Positions 24,673 to 32,672 of a stretch of DNA of 54,970 nt are shown here, piece by piece. The notes under the pieces are model-generated. The model searched no databases and had not been told where the DNA came from. It saw only the letters and a program-made list of their open reading frames with translations. A program made the translations under genes and the position numbers. Origin of the DNA: a virus; IMG/VR virus record IMGVR_UViG_3300009068_000049, positions 1 through 54,970 of that record. One strand, given 5' to 3'. The stretch's first letter is position 1; every line of letters starts with the position of its first letter.

Positions 24673-25013
24673 TGGAACATATAGAATTATACGAGAATTT
24701 TAATCAGAGAACTATGATTCTCAAGCACATGAATTTTGGTGAGATTAAAGTTGAATTAGAAGGAAGTCAAATAAAAGAAGTTGTAAACAATTCTAATACT
24801 AATTTTCCTTTTCAAGTCGGATCATCATGGAACAGATCTATAGAATCATGGGCATGTAACAACAATTTTGTTAAAATCCAAACATGGATGAATAGCAGAA
24901 TGGTTAGAGAAATGGATCCATGTCCAGAACAGAAGATATTTGGGGTGAGAACAAAGGACGTTCCACAAGGCCACGAATGGAGAAGTATATTCCCTAATAA
25001 ATTTAGGCGATAA
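24672..25013 (+). CDS. Hypothetical protein with short leader-like N-terminus, 113 aa
   Basis: Begins MEHIELYENF, matching the leader pattern (hydrophobic at 4, aromatic at 7, Phe10) but with L-x-E at 6-8. The body is not recognised: SWNRSIESWACNNNFVKIQT and PQGHEWRSIFPNKF. ATG 24672 overlaps the previous stop; it converges with the GH19-like gene (11-bp overlap). Confidence 0.55.
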   Translation: MEHIELYENFNQRTMILKHMNFGEIKVELEGSQIKEVVNNSNTNFPFQVGSSWNRSIESWACNNNFVKIQTWMNSRMVREMDPCPEQKIFGVRTKDVPQGHEWRSIFPNKFRR

Positions 25014-25806
25014 GAGTGAATTTATCACCCTGTTCTTTTGCTCTTTGTAAAGATCCTAAGAAATCAGTATTGATATCATTACCCCATCCCGCATTTGCAT
25101 TAGTCATTGCCTTATAAGCTGTTTCCTGATCTCTAAATCCATTTATATCACTAACTCCATATTTTTGAGCCATCTTCGGATCTCTAGCTCTATCTAAGAA
25201 ATAAAGAACTGCAACCTCAGCTGCAACATCAATATCGTTAAGTGAATCGGGATTATTAACTATATCTACTTTTCTACCAAGTTTTCCTATGCCATCAAGA
25301 AGTTTTTGCATTTTCTGGTATATCCCCTTAAAAGTGATACCGTTAAATCCCCTACCTCTATATTTGTAACCCTCGTCAGGTGCATTACCATATTTTCCTC
25401 CATAAATGGTATTATAAAAAGATTCATCATTTGCTTTTAATGAATCGACTTGTGCATCGCTCATTCCACCTAGTTTTGTTTTAAATATACTTTTAATTCT
25501 AGAAGCTGATGTATTAGAATAGCTTGTTTCATTTTTCGGGACAAATCCAGATTCTTTACCAATAACACCTAAAATAGCTCTTTGTGTATAGGGATTAGTA
25601 ATACCCTGTCTTTTCATTGCTTCTATAACTGCCTGAGCATTTTTTGCTCTATCTGCAGGAATTGCTGTGGTAACACCTACCGCTCCACCCACTGGGGATT
25701 CGCCTGGTTTTTTACCTGCTAGTAGATCCATTATACCGGAATACATATCTCCGAAAAGTTGTTCGTTAACAGATTTAAATTCCTCTATAGATTTTAAGTG
25801 CTTCAT
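25003..25806 (-). CDS. GH19-like lysozyme/chitinase-fold enzyme with capsid-targeting-like leader
   Basis: Residues 1-15 (MKHLKSIEEFKSVNE) are the shared leader. After a linker, residues about 60-265 form a GH19-type lytic domain: ILGVIGKESGFVPKNETSYS (catalytic Glu), TIYGGKYGNAPDEGYKYRGR and GFNGITFKG, then AVLYFLDRARD. GH19 phage enzymes cleave peptidoglycan glycan strands. A second GH19 enzyme with a peptidoglycan-binding domain is at 35309. The leader suggests this copy travels inside the virion rather than acting as holin-released endolysin. Confidence 0.78.
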   Translation of the reverse strand: MKHLKSIEEFKSVNEQLFGDMYSGIMDLLAGKKPGESPVGGAVGVTTAIPADRAKNAQAVIEAMKRQGITNPYTQRAILGVIGKESGFVPKNETSYSNTSASRIKSIFKTKLGGMSDAQVDSLKANDESFYNTIYGGKYGNAPDEGYKYRGRGFNGITFKGIYQKMQKLLDGIGKLGRKVDIVNNPDSLNDIDVAAEVAVLYFLDRARDPKMAQKYGVSDINGFRDQETAYKAMTNANAGWGNDINTDFLGSLQRAKEQGDKFTLIA

Positions 25807-25830
25807 GTTGAATTGTAAATATTTATTATA

Positions 25831-25838
25831 TATCTTTG
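25831..25838 (+). promoter_or_regulatory. -7 box TATCTTTG
   Basis: TATCTTTG, exact to TAnnTTTG, in the 66-bp divergent gap and 34 nt before ATG 25873. No AATCATTTTTT block lies at the expected distance, so this may be a host-type promoter. Confidence 0.4.
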
Positions 25839-25872
25839 CGGAACATTAAACGTTATTAAGCGTATAAGAATT

Positions 25873-26469
25873 ATGGAAGTGAAATTTGCAGATAGCTTTT
25901 GGAAAAGCCTAGATAAAATGAATAAAAGGGAGAGATGGTATTGGAAAACATGGGATTTTTTCAGATATGATCTACCTAAAGGAATAAAGAATATCATTTT
26001 CTTTTGGGAGGTGATATGGAATTACAGACCTTGGGATAGTACATACAGTCTAAGAATTCTATCAAGATCTTTGGAGGCTTTAAAAGATTCAATAAATAGA
26101 GGATACGAGATAGACGAGACCAGATTAAAAAAAGTTGCAAAGATAGAAAGAGCAATAGAGATTCTTAAAAATATAACCGAAGATCTCTACATCGATATTG
26201 CTGAATCACAGCTAGGATATGAAGTAGATACAGCTTTTACTTTTAGAGATGATGAACCGGAGGAGGTAAAAAATGCAAATCGGAAAATTTACGATCTTTC
26301 ACGAGAGATCGAGAATAAAGAGTGGAAAGAGCTATGGACTATTTTTCAAGGCCAAGAACACACTCATTATGTAATGCTATTGGATAGAATGTCAGAAGAG
26401 GAAAAGAAAAAAGGTGACGCTTGGAATAAATGGTTCGACGGTAGTGATATGCGAGGATGGTGGGATTAA
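25873..26469 (+). CDS. Hypothetical conserved phage protein, 198 aa
   Basis: Not assigned. Strongly helical; residues about 40-65 read NIIFFWEVIWNYRPWDSTYS, followed by LRILSRSLEALKDSINRGYE. This layout is common in unknown proteins of large phages. The C-terminus is Trp- and Asp-rich. Stop overlaps the convergent 49-aa ORF by 4 bp. Confidence 0.6.
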   Translation: MEVKFADSFWKSLDKMNKRERWYWKTWDFFRYDLPKGIKNIIFFWEVIWNYRPWDSTYSLRILSRSLEALKDSINRGYEIDETRLKKVAKIERAIEILKNITEDLYIDIAESQLGYEVDTAFTFRDDEPEEVKNANRKIYDLSREIENKEWKELWTIFQGQEHTHYVMLLDRMSEEEKKKGDAWNKWFDGSDMRGWWD

Positions 26470-26615
26470 AACAATAATCTTCTAATTAAATATAGGGGCC
26501 AAAAGTTAATTACGAATAATGACCCGATAGGATTAGGATAATCAGAGTAATTGTAAAGAACCACTACTCCTATTCCTTGGTAAATCGTATAAAGGAGATA
26601 GTATAGAAATATCAT
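26466..26615 (-). CDS. Small membrane protein candidate, 49 aa
   Basis: Minus ORF filling most of an otherwise empty gap: MIFLYYLLYTIYQGIGVVVL, then YSDYPNPIGSLFVINFW and PLYLIRRLLF. Two hydrophobic stretches with a Pro/Asp turn, and a 4-bp stop overlap with the convergent gene as seen elsewhere here. No homology known to me. Confidence 0.5.
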   Translation of the reverse strand: MIFLYYLLYTIYQGIGVVVLYNYSDYPNPIGSLFVINFWPLYLIRRLLF

Positions 26616-26711
26616 TGTTAGTTTTATCTATCTATTTAAACCGCATTTTGTTAAAAAGTTTCTGAAGATTATATTATTTATAATTCTTAAATTAACGAAA
26701 AATCTATACAT

Positions 26712-26873
26712 ATGAAAATCAAATTTTTGGAAATGGATCTATGGCTAGATCAAAAAGTTGGATGGTTTTTTACTAACGGAATGAAACAGCACAAATGGAT
26801 TGACCGTATAAAAGATAAGGAAAGGGAATTAAAGAAACTAAAGAAAATACAAAATATAAAGAATGACAAATAA
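26712..26873 (+). CDS. Hypothetical protein, 53 aa
   Basis: Short ORF starting MKIKFLEMDLWLDQKVGWFF and ending in a Lys-rich helix (KDKERELKKLKKIQN). An 11-bp overlap with the next plus gene supports it. No function visible. Confidence 0.55.
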   Translation: MKIKFLEMDLWLDQKVGWFFTNGMKQHKWIDRIKDKERELKKLKKIQNIKNDK

Positions 26874-27180
26874 AAAAGCTTACCTAATTAAAGGAGGAAT
26901 TATAGAATTCGAAAATATTACAGAATGGATCGAGAAAATAACAACATCACAAATTAAGGCTAAAAAAATAACCAAAGATCTAAATAACCTTCTGTTGGAA
27001 AATATTATCGAAGGAAGAGAAGTATTTGATAGATTTATTAAGCCAGAGACATCTGAATTAGAATGGGGTAAGATGGAATTCTTTACAGAGAAAATGAACG
27101 ATGATGAATATACAAAATTTTGTAACTATAGATACGGTAAACAAGTGCCTTTTAAAATAGCTGAGGTTGAGCTAAGTTAA
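26863..27180 (+). CDS. Hypothetical protein, 105 aa
   Basis: Not recognised. Charged helical protein ending KQVPFKIAEVELS. Coupled to the 53-aa ORF and ending with a 4-bp overlap against the convergent sigma-factor gene. Confidence 0.58.
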   Translation: MTNKKAYLIKGGIIEFENITEWIEKITTSQIKAKKITKDLNNLLLENIIEGREVFDRFIKPETSELEWGKMEFFTEKMNDDEYTKFCNYRYGKQVPFKIAEVELS

Positions 27181-28055
27181 AAAGAATCTTTACTTATTTT
27201 CTTTCTTATAGCTTGGTATTTCATTATTCTTTCAGCTTTATTAGCTATCAGTCTAATACCTTCAGGAGTTCTTTCGAGTTTTTCTGCTATTTGCGAAAAA
27301 CTCATAGGTTCTTTATAGGATTCTCCTAATCCATATTTAAGCTCCATTATTTCTCTTTGCATAGGACTTAGTGCTTTTAAAAGCTCATTAATTATCACTT
27401 TCATATCCTCGCTAATTGAATAATTGTCAGTATTATATTCCGACTTTATAAAATTAGCTGGTGAAAATACTGATTCATCGTCCCAAGATCCAGTATTTTC
27501 GAATGGAACTGAAGTTGGCTTATTCTTTATTGCTTGTATTGTGGAATAAGATATAGGATCACCGTTACTTTCCATAATGTCTAATATCTCATCAACTGAT
27601 GGTTCTCTCCCGTTATACGAAACAAAAGTATCTTCTAGCATTTGATATTTTCTCATCTCGTTAGTCACATTAGTTGGAATTCTAACAGATCTAGATAAAT
27701 TATTGATGTATAAGAAAATGTACTTTCTAATATGCCATACAGCATAACTAATGAATTTAAATCCAGTCGAAGGATCGAATAAATCAGCAGCCTCTATTAG
27801 TCCTTTATTACCTTCAGATATTAGATCCTCTAGAGGGATATTATTCGTTGCATAAGCTTTAGCTACTGATACCACGAATCTTAAATTAGATCTAACTAGT
27901 TTATCTTTAGCCTTCTCATCTCCTCCCCTAACCAAAAATGCTAATTCAGCTTCCTTTTCTGGTGTAAGAATTTCTTCTTTAGATATCTCAGTAAAATATC
28001 TTGATAAACTTTCGGTGGGATTAGCGTATCTAACTAAGATTTTAAAATCTCTCAT
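27177..28055 (-). CDS. RNA polymerase sigma-70 factor, primary-type (Bacteroidetes RpoD-like)
   Basis: All conserved regions are present. Region 1.2: SLSRYFTEISKEEILTPEKE. Region 2: KLVRSNLRFVVSVAKAYA, LEDLISEGNKGLIEAADLFD, FKFISYAVWHIRKYI. Region 3 starts SRSVRIPTNV. Region 4: LSPMQREIMELKYGLG and a helix-turn-helix FSQIAEKLERTPEGIRLIAN. At 292 aa it matches the short primary sigma of Bacteroidetes, with changes in regions 2.4 and 4.2. It probably directs host RNA polymerase to phage promoters; the six-site motif in this window is the obvious candidate target. Confidence 0.92.
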   Translation of the reverse strand: MRDFKILVRYANPTESLSRYFTEISKEEILTPEKEAELAFLVRGGDEKAKDKLVRSNLRFVVSVAKAYATNNIPLEDLISEGNKGLIEAADLFDPSTGFKFISYAVWHIRKYIFLYINNLSRSVRIPTNVTNEMRKYQMLEDTFVSYNGREPSVDEILDIMESNGDPISYSTIQAIKNKPTSVPFENTGSWDDESVFSPANFIKSEYNTDNYSISEDMKVIINELLKALSPMQREIMELKYGLGESYKEPMSFSQIAEKLERTPEGIRLIANKAERIMKYQAIRKKISKDSF

Positions 28056-28113
28056 TTCTTTTGTTTTCTATCATTCTTAGAAGTAGAAACAAATTTTGTT
28101 ACAATGTAATTAA

Positions 28114-28332
28114 TTAAAGTCCTTGATTTTTTTGCTTTTCTATCCACATCTTAGCTCCGTTTCCTAGCATATCAAAAATATCATTAGAAGGCATAGAGTT
28201 ATTTTGGTTACCAATATGTTGTTGTAATTGTTTATTTGCTTCAGGATCAACACCTGCTGCTTTATTCATAGCATCCAGCTTTCTCTTAATGTTTTCGATA
28301 TACTCGTTATAGCTCTGATTCATTTTTTTCAT
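28114..28332 (-). CDS. Hypothetical protein, 72 aa
   Basis: Not recognised. Starts MKKMNQSYNEYIENIKRKLD; helical with a Gln/Asn-rich middle (KQLQQHIGNQNN). It lies 58 bp upstream of the sigma-factor gene in the same direction and may be co-transcribed. Confidence 0.55.
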   Translation of the reverse strand: MKKMNQSYNEYIENIKRKLDAMNKAAGVDPEANKQLQQHIGNQNNSMPSNDIFDMLGNGAKMWIEKQKNQGL

Positions 28333-28353
28333 TTATATATGAATTTTTTCAAA

Positions 28354-28390
28354 AATCATTTTTTATTTCAAAAAGAAATTTCTAACATTG
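28354..28390 (+). promoter_or_regulatory. Phage promoter motif (AATCATTTTTT ... TTTCTAACATTG)
   Basis: AATCATTTTTT (28354-28364), 14 nt, TTTCTAACATTG (28379-28390). Precedes the unit 28409-31156 encoding the deoxyribosyltransferase-like protein, capsid paralogue and GT17 enzyme. Confidence 0.7.
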
Positions 28391-28408
28391 CACTATAAAC
28401 AAAAAGAT

Positions 28409-28471
28409 ATGACTCCTAAGAGTGATTACAATTGGAAGAAATACGAAACAATCCACCGGCTGAGACTCTAA
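28409..28471 (+). CDS. Leader peptide-sized ORF, 20 aa
   Basis: ATG 18 nt after the -7 box encodes MTPKSDYNWKKYETIHRLRL and stops 7 bp before the next ATG. It may be a real micro-gene or an upstream leader ORF that sets translation of the deoxyribosyltransferase gene. Confidence 0.35.
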   Translation: MTPKSDYNWKKYETIHRLRL

Positions 28472-28478
28472 AATAAGT

Positions 28479-28955
28479 ATGTCAATACAAATTTTAAAAC
28501 CAACAGACAGTGATCTCGAAAATATCGGGGTCACTGTTTTTCTTGCAGGATCTATAGAAATGGGAGCAGCTGAAAACTGGCAAGATGAAATAACTCATAA
28601 ACTTTCAGAGTTAGATTTAGATGTTACTCTATTTAACCCTAGAAGGGATTCTTGGGATTCTTCGTGGAAACAAGAAGAATCTAATCCTGAATTTAATCAC
28701 CAAGTTAATTGGGAGATGAACAAGCTGGATGAATGTGATATTATATTTATGTACTTCTCGCCTAACACTAAATCACCAATATCATTATTAGAGCTGGGAT
28801 TATATGCAGCGTCTAGCAAAATAATAGTTTGTTGTCCAGATGGATTTTGGAGAAAGGGAAATGTACAAATCGTTTGTTCTAGATATAGCATACCTCTTTA
28901 TGGAAATTTAGAAGAAGCTTTCGGAGGATTATTAACACAAATAAAAAAATCATAA
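28479..28955 (+). CDS. Nucleoside 2-deoxyribosyltransferase-like protein
   Basis: A 158-aa Rossmann-like fold: VTVFLAGSIEMGAAENWQDE, LFNPRRDSWDSSW, the helix QVNWEMNKLDECDIIFMYFS, and ISLLELGLYAASSKIIVCCP. The Glu in the SLLELG block is the usual nucleophile position. The family swaps bases on deoxyribonucleosides; in phages it may serve nucleotide salvage or breakdown of defence signals. One base separates it from the next gene. Confidence 0.82.
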   Translation: MSIQILKPTDSDLENIGVTVFLAGSIEMGAAENWQDEITHKLSELDLDVTLFNPRRDSWDSSWKQEESNPEFNHQVNWEMNKLDECDIIFMYFSPNTKSPISLLELGLYAASSKIIVCCPDGFWRKGNVQIVCSRYSIPLYGNLEEAFGGLLTQIKKS

Positions 28956-28956
28956 T

Positions 28957-29826
28957 ATGAAATTTTTAGAAACAGCTTGTAATTTAAACACTGATACGAC
29001 AACTAATACTATTTGGTATCTTGATTTAGAGGATCGTGAAAATAACGAGATAAAACTATCAACTCAAAATGAGCATATAAGCTTACAAAACTTTAGGATT
29101 GCAGCAAAATTCAATACTTCGATAGTACAGGATCTTAAGCAATTCCATTCAGTAGACGGTGAAGCTATGATTATGAATGCTTTAGAATCTGAATCATTAG
29201 CAAACAAACAAAAAAAATTATCTGAACTCTATCATAAGCTTGGTGATATGTCAGATAAAGAACTTCTTTCTAGATGGAAAAAGACTATTAAAAAGATTTT
29301 TCCTAAAATAACATTTCAAGATTATATCTACATCTCTTCAAGAGAAGCCTCTGAAAATCTTTTTAGAAAGATTATGACTAGCTCATATACGATAACTTCA
29401 AGAAGCTTAAGAGCAAGCGCAGATTTTATTCTATGTGGAAGATCTACTGCATCTTTAATTCAGGGTCATGCATCATTTATTATTGACCCCAATGATATTT
29501 CATTATCTAATCCACAGGAGATAACTTCCATTGGTACATTAAATGGAAGAATAATGGTATTTGTAGACAATAATATGAAATTCTCAGACAATACCATAAT
29601 AGTAGGAGGATTTACTAAAAATAGCGAGCCTGGGGTCTACATTGTAGAAAACAAAGGTGCTAGATCGATAATAGAAAATTCGCCAACATCAGATCAATCG
29701 GATAAAAAAATATATCTTGTAGAAAAATTGGCTTTTCACGCAACAAAAAATGCACATCTTAATTTCATCAAGTACGAAGTTTCTTTTACCAAGAGACCAA
29801 TATGGAAAAAAATTCTAGGTATCTAA
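28957..29826 (+). CDS. T4 gp23/gp24-like capsid protein paralogue
   Basis: Segments line up with the HK97-fold major capsid protein of T4-like phages. FNTSIVQDLKQFHSVDGEAM corresponds to the 'QDLKA-HGLD' spine helix. Then come SYTITSRSLRASADFILCGR (the 'RRGxGNF' region), and IGTLNGRIMVFVDN with TIIVGGFTKNSEPGVYIVEN near the C-terminus. At 289 aa it lacks the long N-terminal and insertion parts of gp23 (521 aa). It sits among non-structural genes, so a vertex-type paralogue or domesticated copy is possible. Assignment rests on motif likeness only. Confidence 0.58.
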   Translation: MKFLETACNLNTDTTTNTIWYLDLEDRENNEIKLSTQNEHISLQNFRIAAKFNTSIVQDLKQFHSVDGEAMIMNALESESLANKQKKLSELYHKLGDMSDKELLSRWKKTIKKIFPKITFQDYIYISSREASENLFRKIMTSSYTITSRSLRASADFILCGRSTASLIQGHASFIIDPNDISLSNPQEITSIGTLNGRIMVFVDNNMKFSDNTIIVGGFTKNSEPGVYIVENKGARSIIENSPTSDQSDKKIYLVEKLAFHATKNAHLNFIKYEVSFTKRPIWKKILGI

Positions 29827-30618
29827 ATGAAAACCGTAGTAGATTGTTTTACGTTTTACAACGAGCTAGAGCTTCTAGAGCTAAGGTTTAACGAGCTTTA
29901 CGATGTCGTAGACAAGTTTATTATAGTAGAGGCAAACAAAACATTTAAAGGAGATTTTAAACCCTTTATACTTGAAGAAAACAAATGGAGATTTGAAAAG
30001 TGGTGGGACAAAGTAGCACATATAAAAATCTATATCCCGGATAATCTTACTGATGCGTGGAGTAGAGAAAAATATCAAAGAAATTCTTCATTACCATTTC
30101 TTCATTCAATGTGTCTGAATGATAATTCTGTAGTTATTATCACAGACATAGATGAAATCCCTAATTCAGAAAGAATAACATACATCAAAGAAAAATATAA
30201 TCTTGATGGAATTTTCAAATTGGAAATGGATAACTACTTCGGTTCTCTTTTGAATAGACAAAAAGAGAAATGGTACCATCCTAAAGTTATAAACTGGGGC
30301 AATCTTAAATCTAGAAGTATAGAGGAATGCAGATTAACTTTCGATTGCCAATGGTGGGAAAAAGGAGGCTGGCATTTTACTTATTTTGGAGGTCCCTCTA
30401 GAATATCTGCAAAGCTAAATGATTTTTCTCATCAGGAATATAATACTGATTATTACAAAGATGAGAATTACATCTTTGACAAGATAAAAAACGGAGAGGA
30501 TCTTTTTGGAGAGTGGAGAAAATTTGATCGGATAGATCCAGAAAAAAACGAATTCCTTCCAAAGAACTGGAGGATTCTACAAAAATTCAACGAAAAAATA
30601 TACAGCGATGAGAGATAA
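29827..30618 (+). CDS. Glycosyltransferase family 17-like enzyme
   Basis: Reads as a GT17 (beta-1,4-N-acetylglucosaminyltransferase-type) domain: VVDCFTFYNELELLELRFNE, VVDKFIIVEANKTFKGDFKP, SREKYQRNSSLPF, then the DxD-like VVIITDIDEIPNSE, and GGWHFTYFGG. Length 263 aa is normal. It begins immediately after the capsid-like gene. Could decorate virion proteins or host surface glycans. Confidence 0.85.
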   Translation: MKTVVDCFTFYNELELLELRFNELYDVVDKFIIVEANKTFKGDFKPFILEENKWRFEKWWDKVAHIKIYIPDNLTDAWSREKYQRNSSLPFLHSMCLNDNSVVIITDIDEIPNSERITYIKEKYNLDGIFKLEMDNYFGSLLNRQKEKWYHPKVINWGNLKSRSIEECRLTFDCQWWEKGGWHFTYFGGPSRISAKLNDFSHQEYNTDYYKDENYIFDKIKNGEDLFGEWRKFDRIDPEKNEFLPKNWRILQKFNEKIYSDER

Positions 30619-31156
30619 GATATTTAAAAAAATAGAAGAATTACAAAGAAGAGAACCAACTTTAAAAAAGTTTTTTGTATTTAGCTTAGAAGACCTACAG
30701 GATGATCCGGAAGGATGTTTAGAAGTTATTGAAGATTTCCTTGAAACTAACAAGGATAAGATTGAAGATTTTGAATTCGAGAATTGGATTGATGAAGCAA
30801 CTTTTTCTCCTGTTCTAATGATGAAGGTTAGCCTTGTCCCTACTATGTCCTTACACTTAACGAATAACAAGCTTTTTAATATGTTAGTTCCCTCTTCTGT
30901 TGAATCAGATCTGCTAAGAGAAGAGATACAGAGTGTTTTAGCTAGATATCAATGGGAATTTAATACTGAAGAAACCCGTAAATCCATGATTAACGATTTA
31001 TCGTTTAGGTTAGGTACTCTTGATATAGAGGACAGAACTACAACAGATAATGTAGATCAACAGATACTAAATATTATCATTAAAAAAGACGGTAAAGATC
31101 TTACTCTATCGGAATATTTAGATCTAATATCAGGAAAGAAAAGATTTGAAGATTAA
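30608..31156 (+). CDS. Hypothetical protein, 182 aa
   Basis: Not recognised. Helical acidic N-terminal half; the C-terminal half contains YQWEFNTEETRKSMINDLSF and a beta-rich end. The WEFN-x-TR part is faintly like a segment in T4-like tail sheath proteins, but this is not enough to assign it. Overlaps GT17 by 11 bp and converges with the next minus gene by 4 bp. Confidence 0.55.
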   Translation: MRDKIFKKIEELQRREPTLKKFFVFSLEDLQDDPEGCLEVIEDFLETNKDKIEDFEFENWIDEATFSPVLMMKVSLVPTMSLHLTNNKLFNMLVPSSVESDLLREEIQSVLARYQWEFNTEETRKSMINDLSFRLGTLDIEDRTTTDNVDQQILNIIIKKDGKDLTLSEYLDLISGKKRFED

Positions 31157-31560
31157 ATATCTATCTTATCTATTCTTATCACTGATCCTTGTCCGTGCAT
31201 AACCTGGATCACGTAAGAACCTATATAATAAGCTTCACCAGTAAACATATTCAGGTATTTCTCGTCTGTACACTCTTTGCAATATTTTTCTGCATAATTA
31301 AAGGCTATCCATAGTAATTTTTCTCTTGGTTCGTATCCAAGAGAATATTCTCTCCTTACGTATTCATCAGAATCGTATTTTTTAATTAACCTAGATAGAG
31401 CAGAGTCTATATCTGGTTCTGCTAATTCCCTGAATTTTTCGATCCATCTATCCCTTCGCTCATCTTCTCTTTTCATTTTTTCTCCAAATTCTTGTATAGA
31501 TTTTTTACCCTCTTCAGAATCTAAAAAATCCATCATTTTTTTAAACGTGTCATCACTCAT
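31153..31560 (-). CDS. Hypothetical protein, 135 aa
   Basis: Not recognised. Highly charged helical N-terminus (GEKMKREDERRDRWIEKF), then EYSLGYEPREKLLWIAFNYA and a beta-rich end. It overlaps the CCA-adding enzyme gene by 4 bp (ATGA), so it is co-translated with it. Confidence 0.6.
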   Translation of the reverse strand: MSDDTFKKMMDFLDSEEGKKSIQEFGEKMKREDERRDRWIEKFRELAEPDIDSALSRLIKKYDSDEYVRREYSLGYEPREKLLWIAFNYAEKYCKECTDEKYLNMFTGEAYYIGSYVIQVMHGQGSVIRIDKIDI

Positions 31561-32291
31561 AACTCAAATGTTGGTTTTAGCCATAGTCCCCTACTAAAAA
31601 CTAATTTAGTAAAACCAGGTAATGTTTGCTCGACTTCCCTAAATAGTTCAAGAGTTTTTACTGTATCAGCTTTCATCATTTTGAAAGCTTCTTCCCTAAT
31701 TCTTTCTGCAGAAACAACCTTTTCTAGTTTTTCTAGAATCTCTGGTTGAGTCATTGCAGCTATGATATCGGAATGTATATCGAACCCTTTTGTGATAGAA
31801 AATCTCAAAGCTCTTAAGAATCTCAAAGGATCATCCATCATAGTGATATGTGCATCTAATGGAGTTCTAAGAAGACCCATTCTTAAATCTTCTTGTCCTC
31901 CAAAAAGATCTATTAAATTTCCATCCTGAGCAATTGCTAAAGCATTAAGGGTAAAGTCCCTTCTAATAAGATCATCTTCAAGAGTTCCCAATTCCAAAAT
32001 AGGCTGTCTTGTTCCTTCTTTGTATCCCACTTCTTTTCTAGCAAGAACAAAGTCAGCTACAAGACCTTCGTTTGGATCACCCTTAGGAAATTTTGCTCTA
32101 ATAGTAAACATTTCAGGAGTGGAAAGAAATATAGTAAACTCCTTGTGTTCTAGCCACTGTGTCATTATATCAAATCCTTCCTCTACTGTTCTATCTAGGT
32201 TATCAAGTACAAATGTGAAATCAATATCTTTAGAATCTATTCCTAGGATCCCATCTCTTACACATCCTCCTACTTTAAATATCTGTGGCAT
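31557..32291 (-). CDS. cca: tRNA nucleotidyltransferase / poly(A) polymerase family (CCA-adding)
   Basis: Class II nucleotidyltransferase head and neck: FKVGGCVRDGILG, SKDIDFTFVL (catalytic Asp pair), then LIRRDFTLNALAIA, DLFGGQEDLRMGLLRTP, and FLRALRFSI. These match bacterial CCA-adding/PAP enzymes. At 244 aa it lacks most of the body and tail domains (bacterial enzymes exceed 400 aa). ATG 32291 is chosen; an upstream TTG lies within the promoter -7 box. Would restore CCA ends of damaged tRNA or mature the tRNA-like RNA that lacks encoded CCA. Confidence 0.88.
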   Translation of the reverse strand: MPQIFKVGGCVRDGILGIDSKDIDFTFVLDNLDRTVEEGFDIMTQWLEHKEFTIFLSTPEMFTIRAKFPKGDPNEGLVADFVLARKEVGYKEGTRQPILELGTLEDDLIRRDFTLNALAIAQDGNLIDLFGGQEDLRMGLLRTPLDAHITMMDDPLRFLRALRFSITKGFDIHSDIIAAMTQPEILEKLEKVVSAERIREEAFKMMKADTVKTLELFREVEQTLPGFTKLVFSRGLWLKPTFEL

Positions 32292-32306
32292 TTCTTTTAT
32301 TTTTTG

Positions 32307-32343
32307 CAAAGATAGAAAAAACTAATTAAATTAAAAAATGATT
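32307..32343 (-). promoter_or_regulatory. Phage promoter motif before CCA-adding enzyme
   Basis: Minus strand: AATCATTTTTT (32343-32333), 14 nt, TTTCTATCTTTG (32318-32307). Start codon ATG 32291 is 15 nt further. One of six sites with the same blocks and spacing. Confidence 0.72.
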
Positions 32344-32405
32344 TCTATTTAGTATTTAGTATTTTTACACAAATTATTGGTTTTAGTTTTTAAAATATAT
32401 AAAGC

Positions 32406-32672
32406 ATGAGCGAATTACCATTCGAAGAATCCTGGGTTTCTGATAAAGTATCTTTAAGATCTTTTAGTCCTGATCTAATGGACGAAGAACTTAAGTGGCA
32501 TATAGATATGGAGGATCGAGTAGTAGAGATACTAAACGATAACGACTGGAAATTTCAATTCGACGACAAACTTCCAATTAAAATGGAAGGTGTTATAGAA
32601 ATAAAAAAAGGGGAATGGCACCGGATTATAAAAGGCTCCACTCCCCTGAATGTTAAGATTACTAGAATTTAA
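32406..32672 (+). CDS. Hypothetical conserved phage protein, 88 aa
   Basis: Family unknown. Reads KWHIDMEDRVVEILNDNDWK, then FQFDDKLPIKMEGVIEIKKG and EWHRIIKG. A protein with this KWH-x2-E/DDR and WHR-x-IKG pattern is widespread in marine and T4-like phages and looks like a small beta-barrel or cupin. Converges with the L,D-transpeptidase-like gene (4-bp overlap). Confidence 0.6.
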   Translation: MSELPFEESWVSDKVSLRSFSPDLMDEELKWHIDMEDRVVEILNDNDWKFQFDDKLPIKMEGVIEIKKGEWHRIIKGSTPLNVKITRI

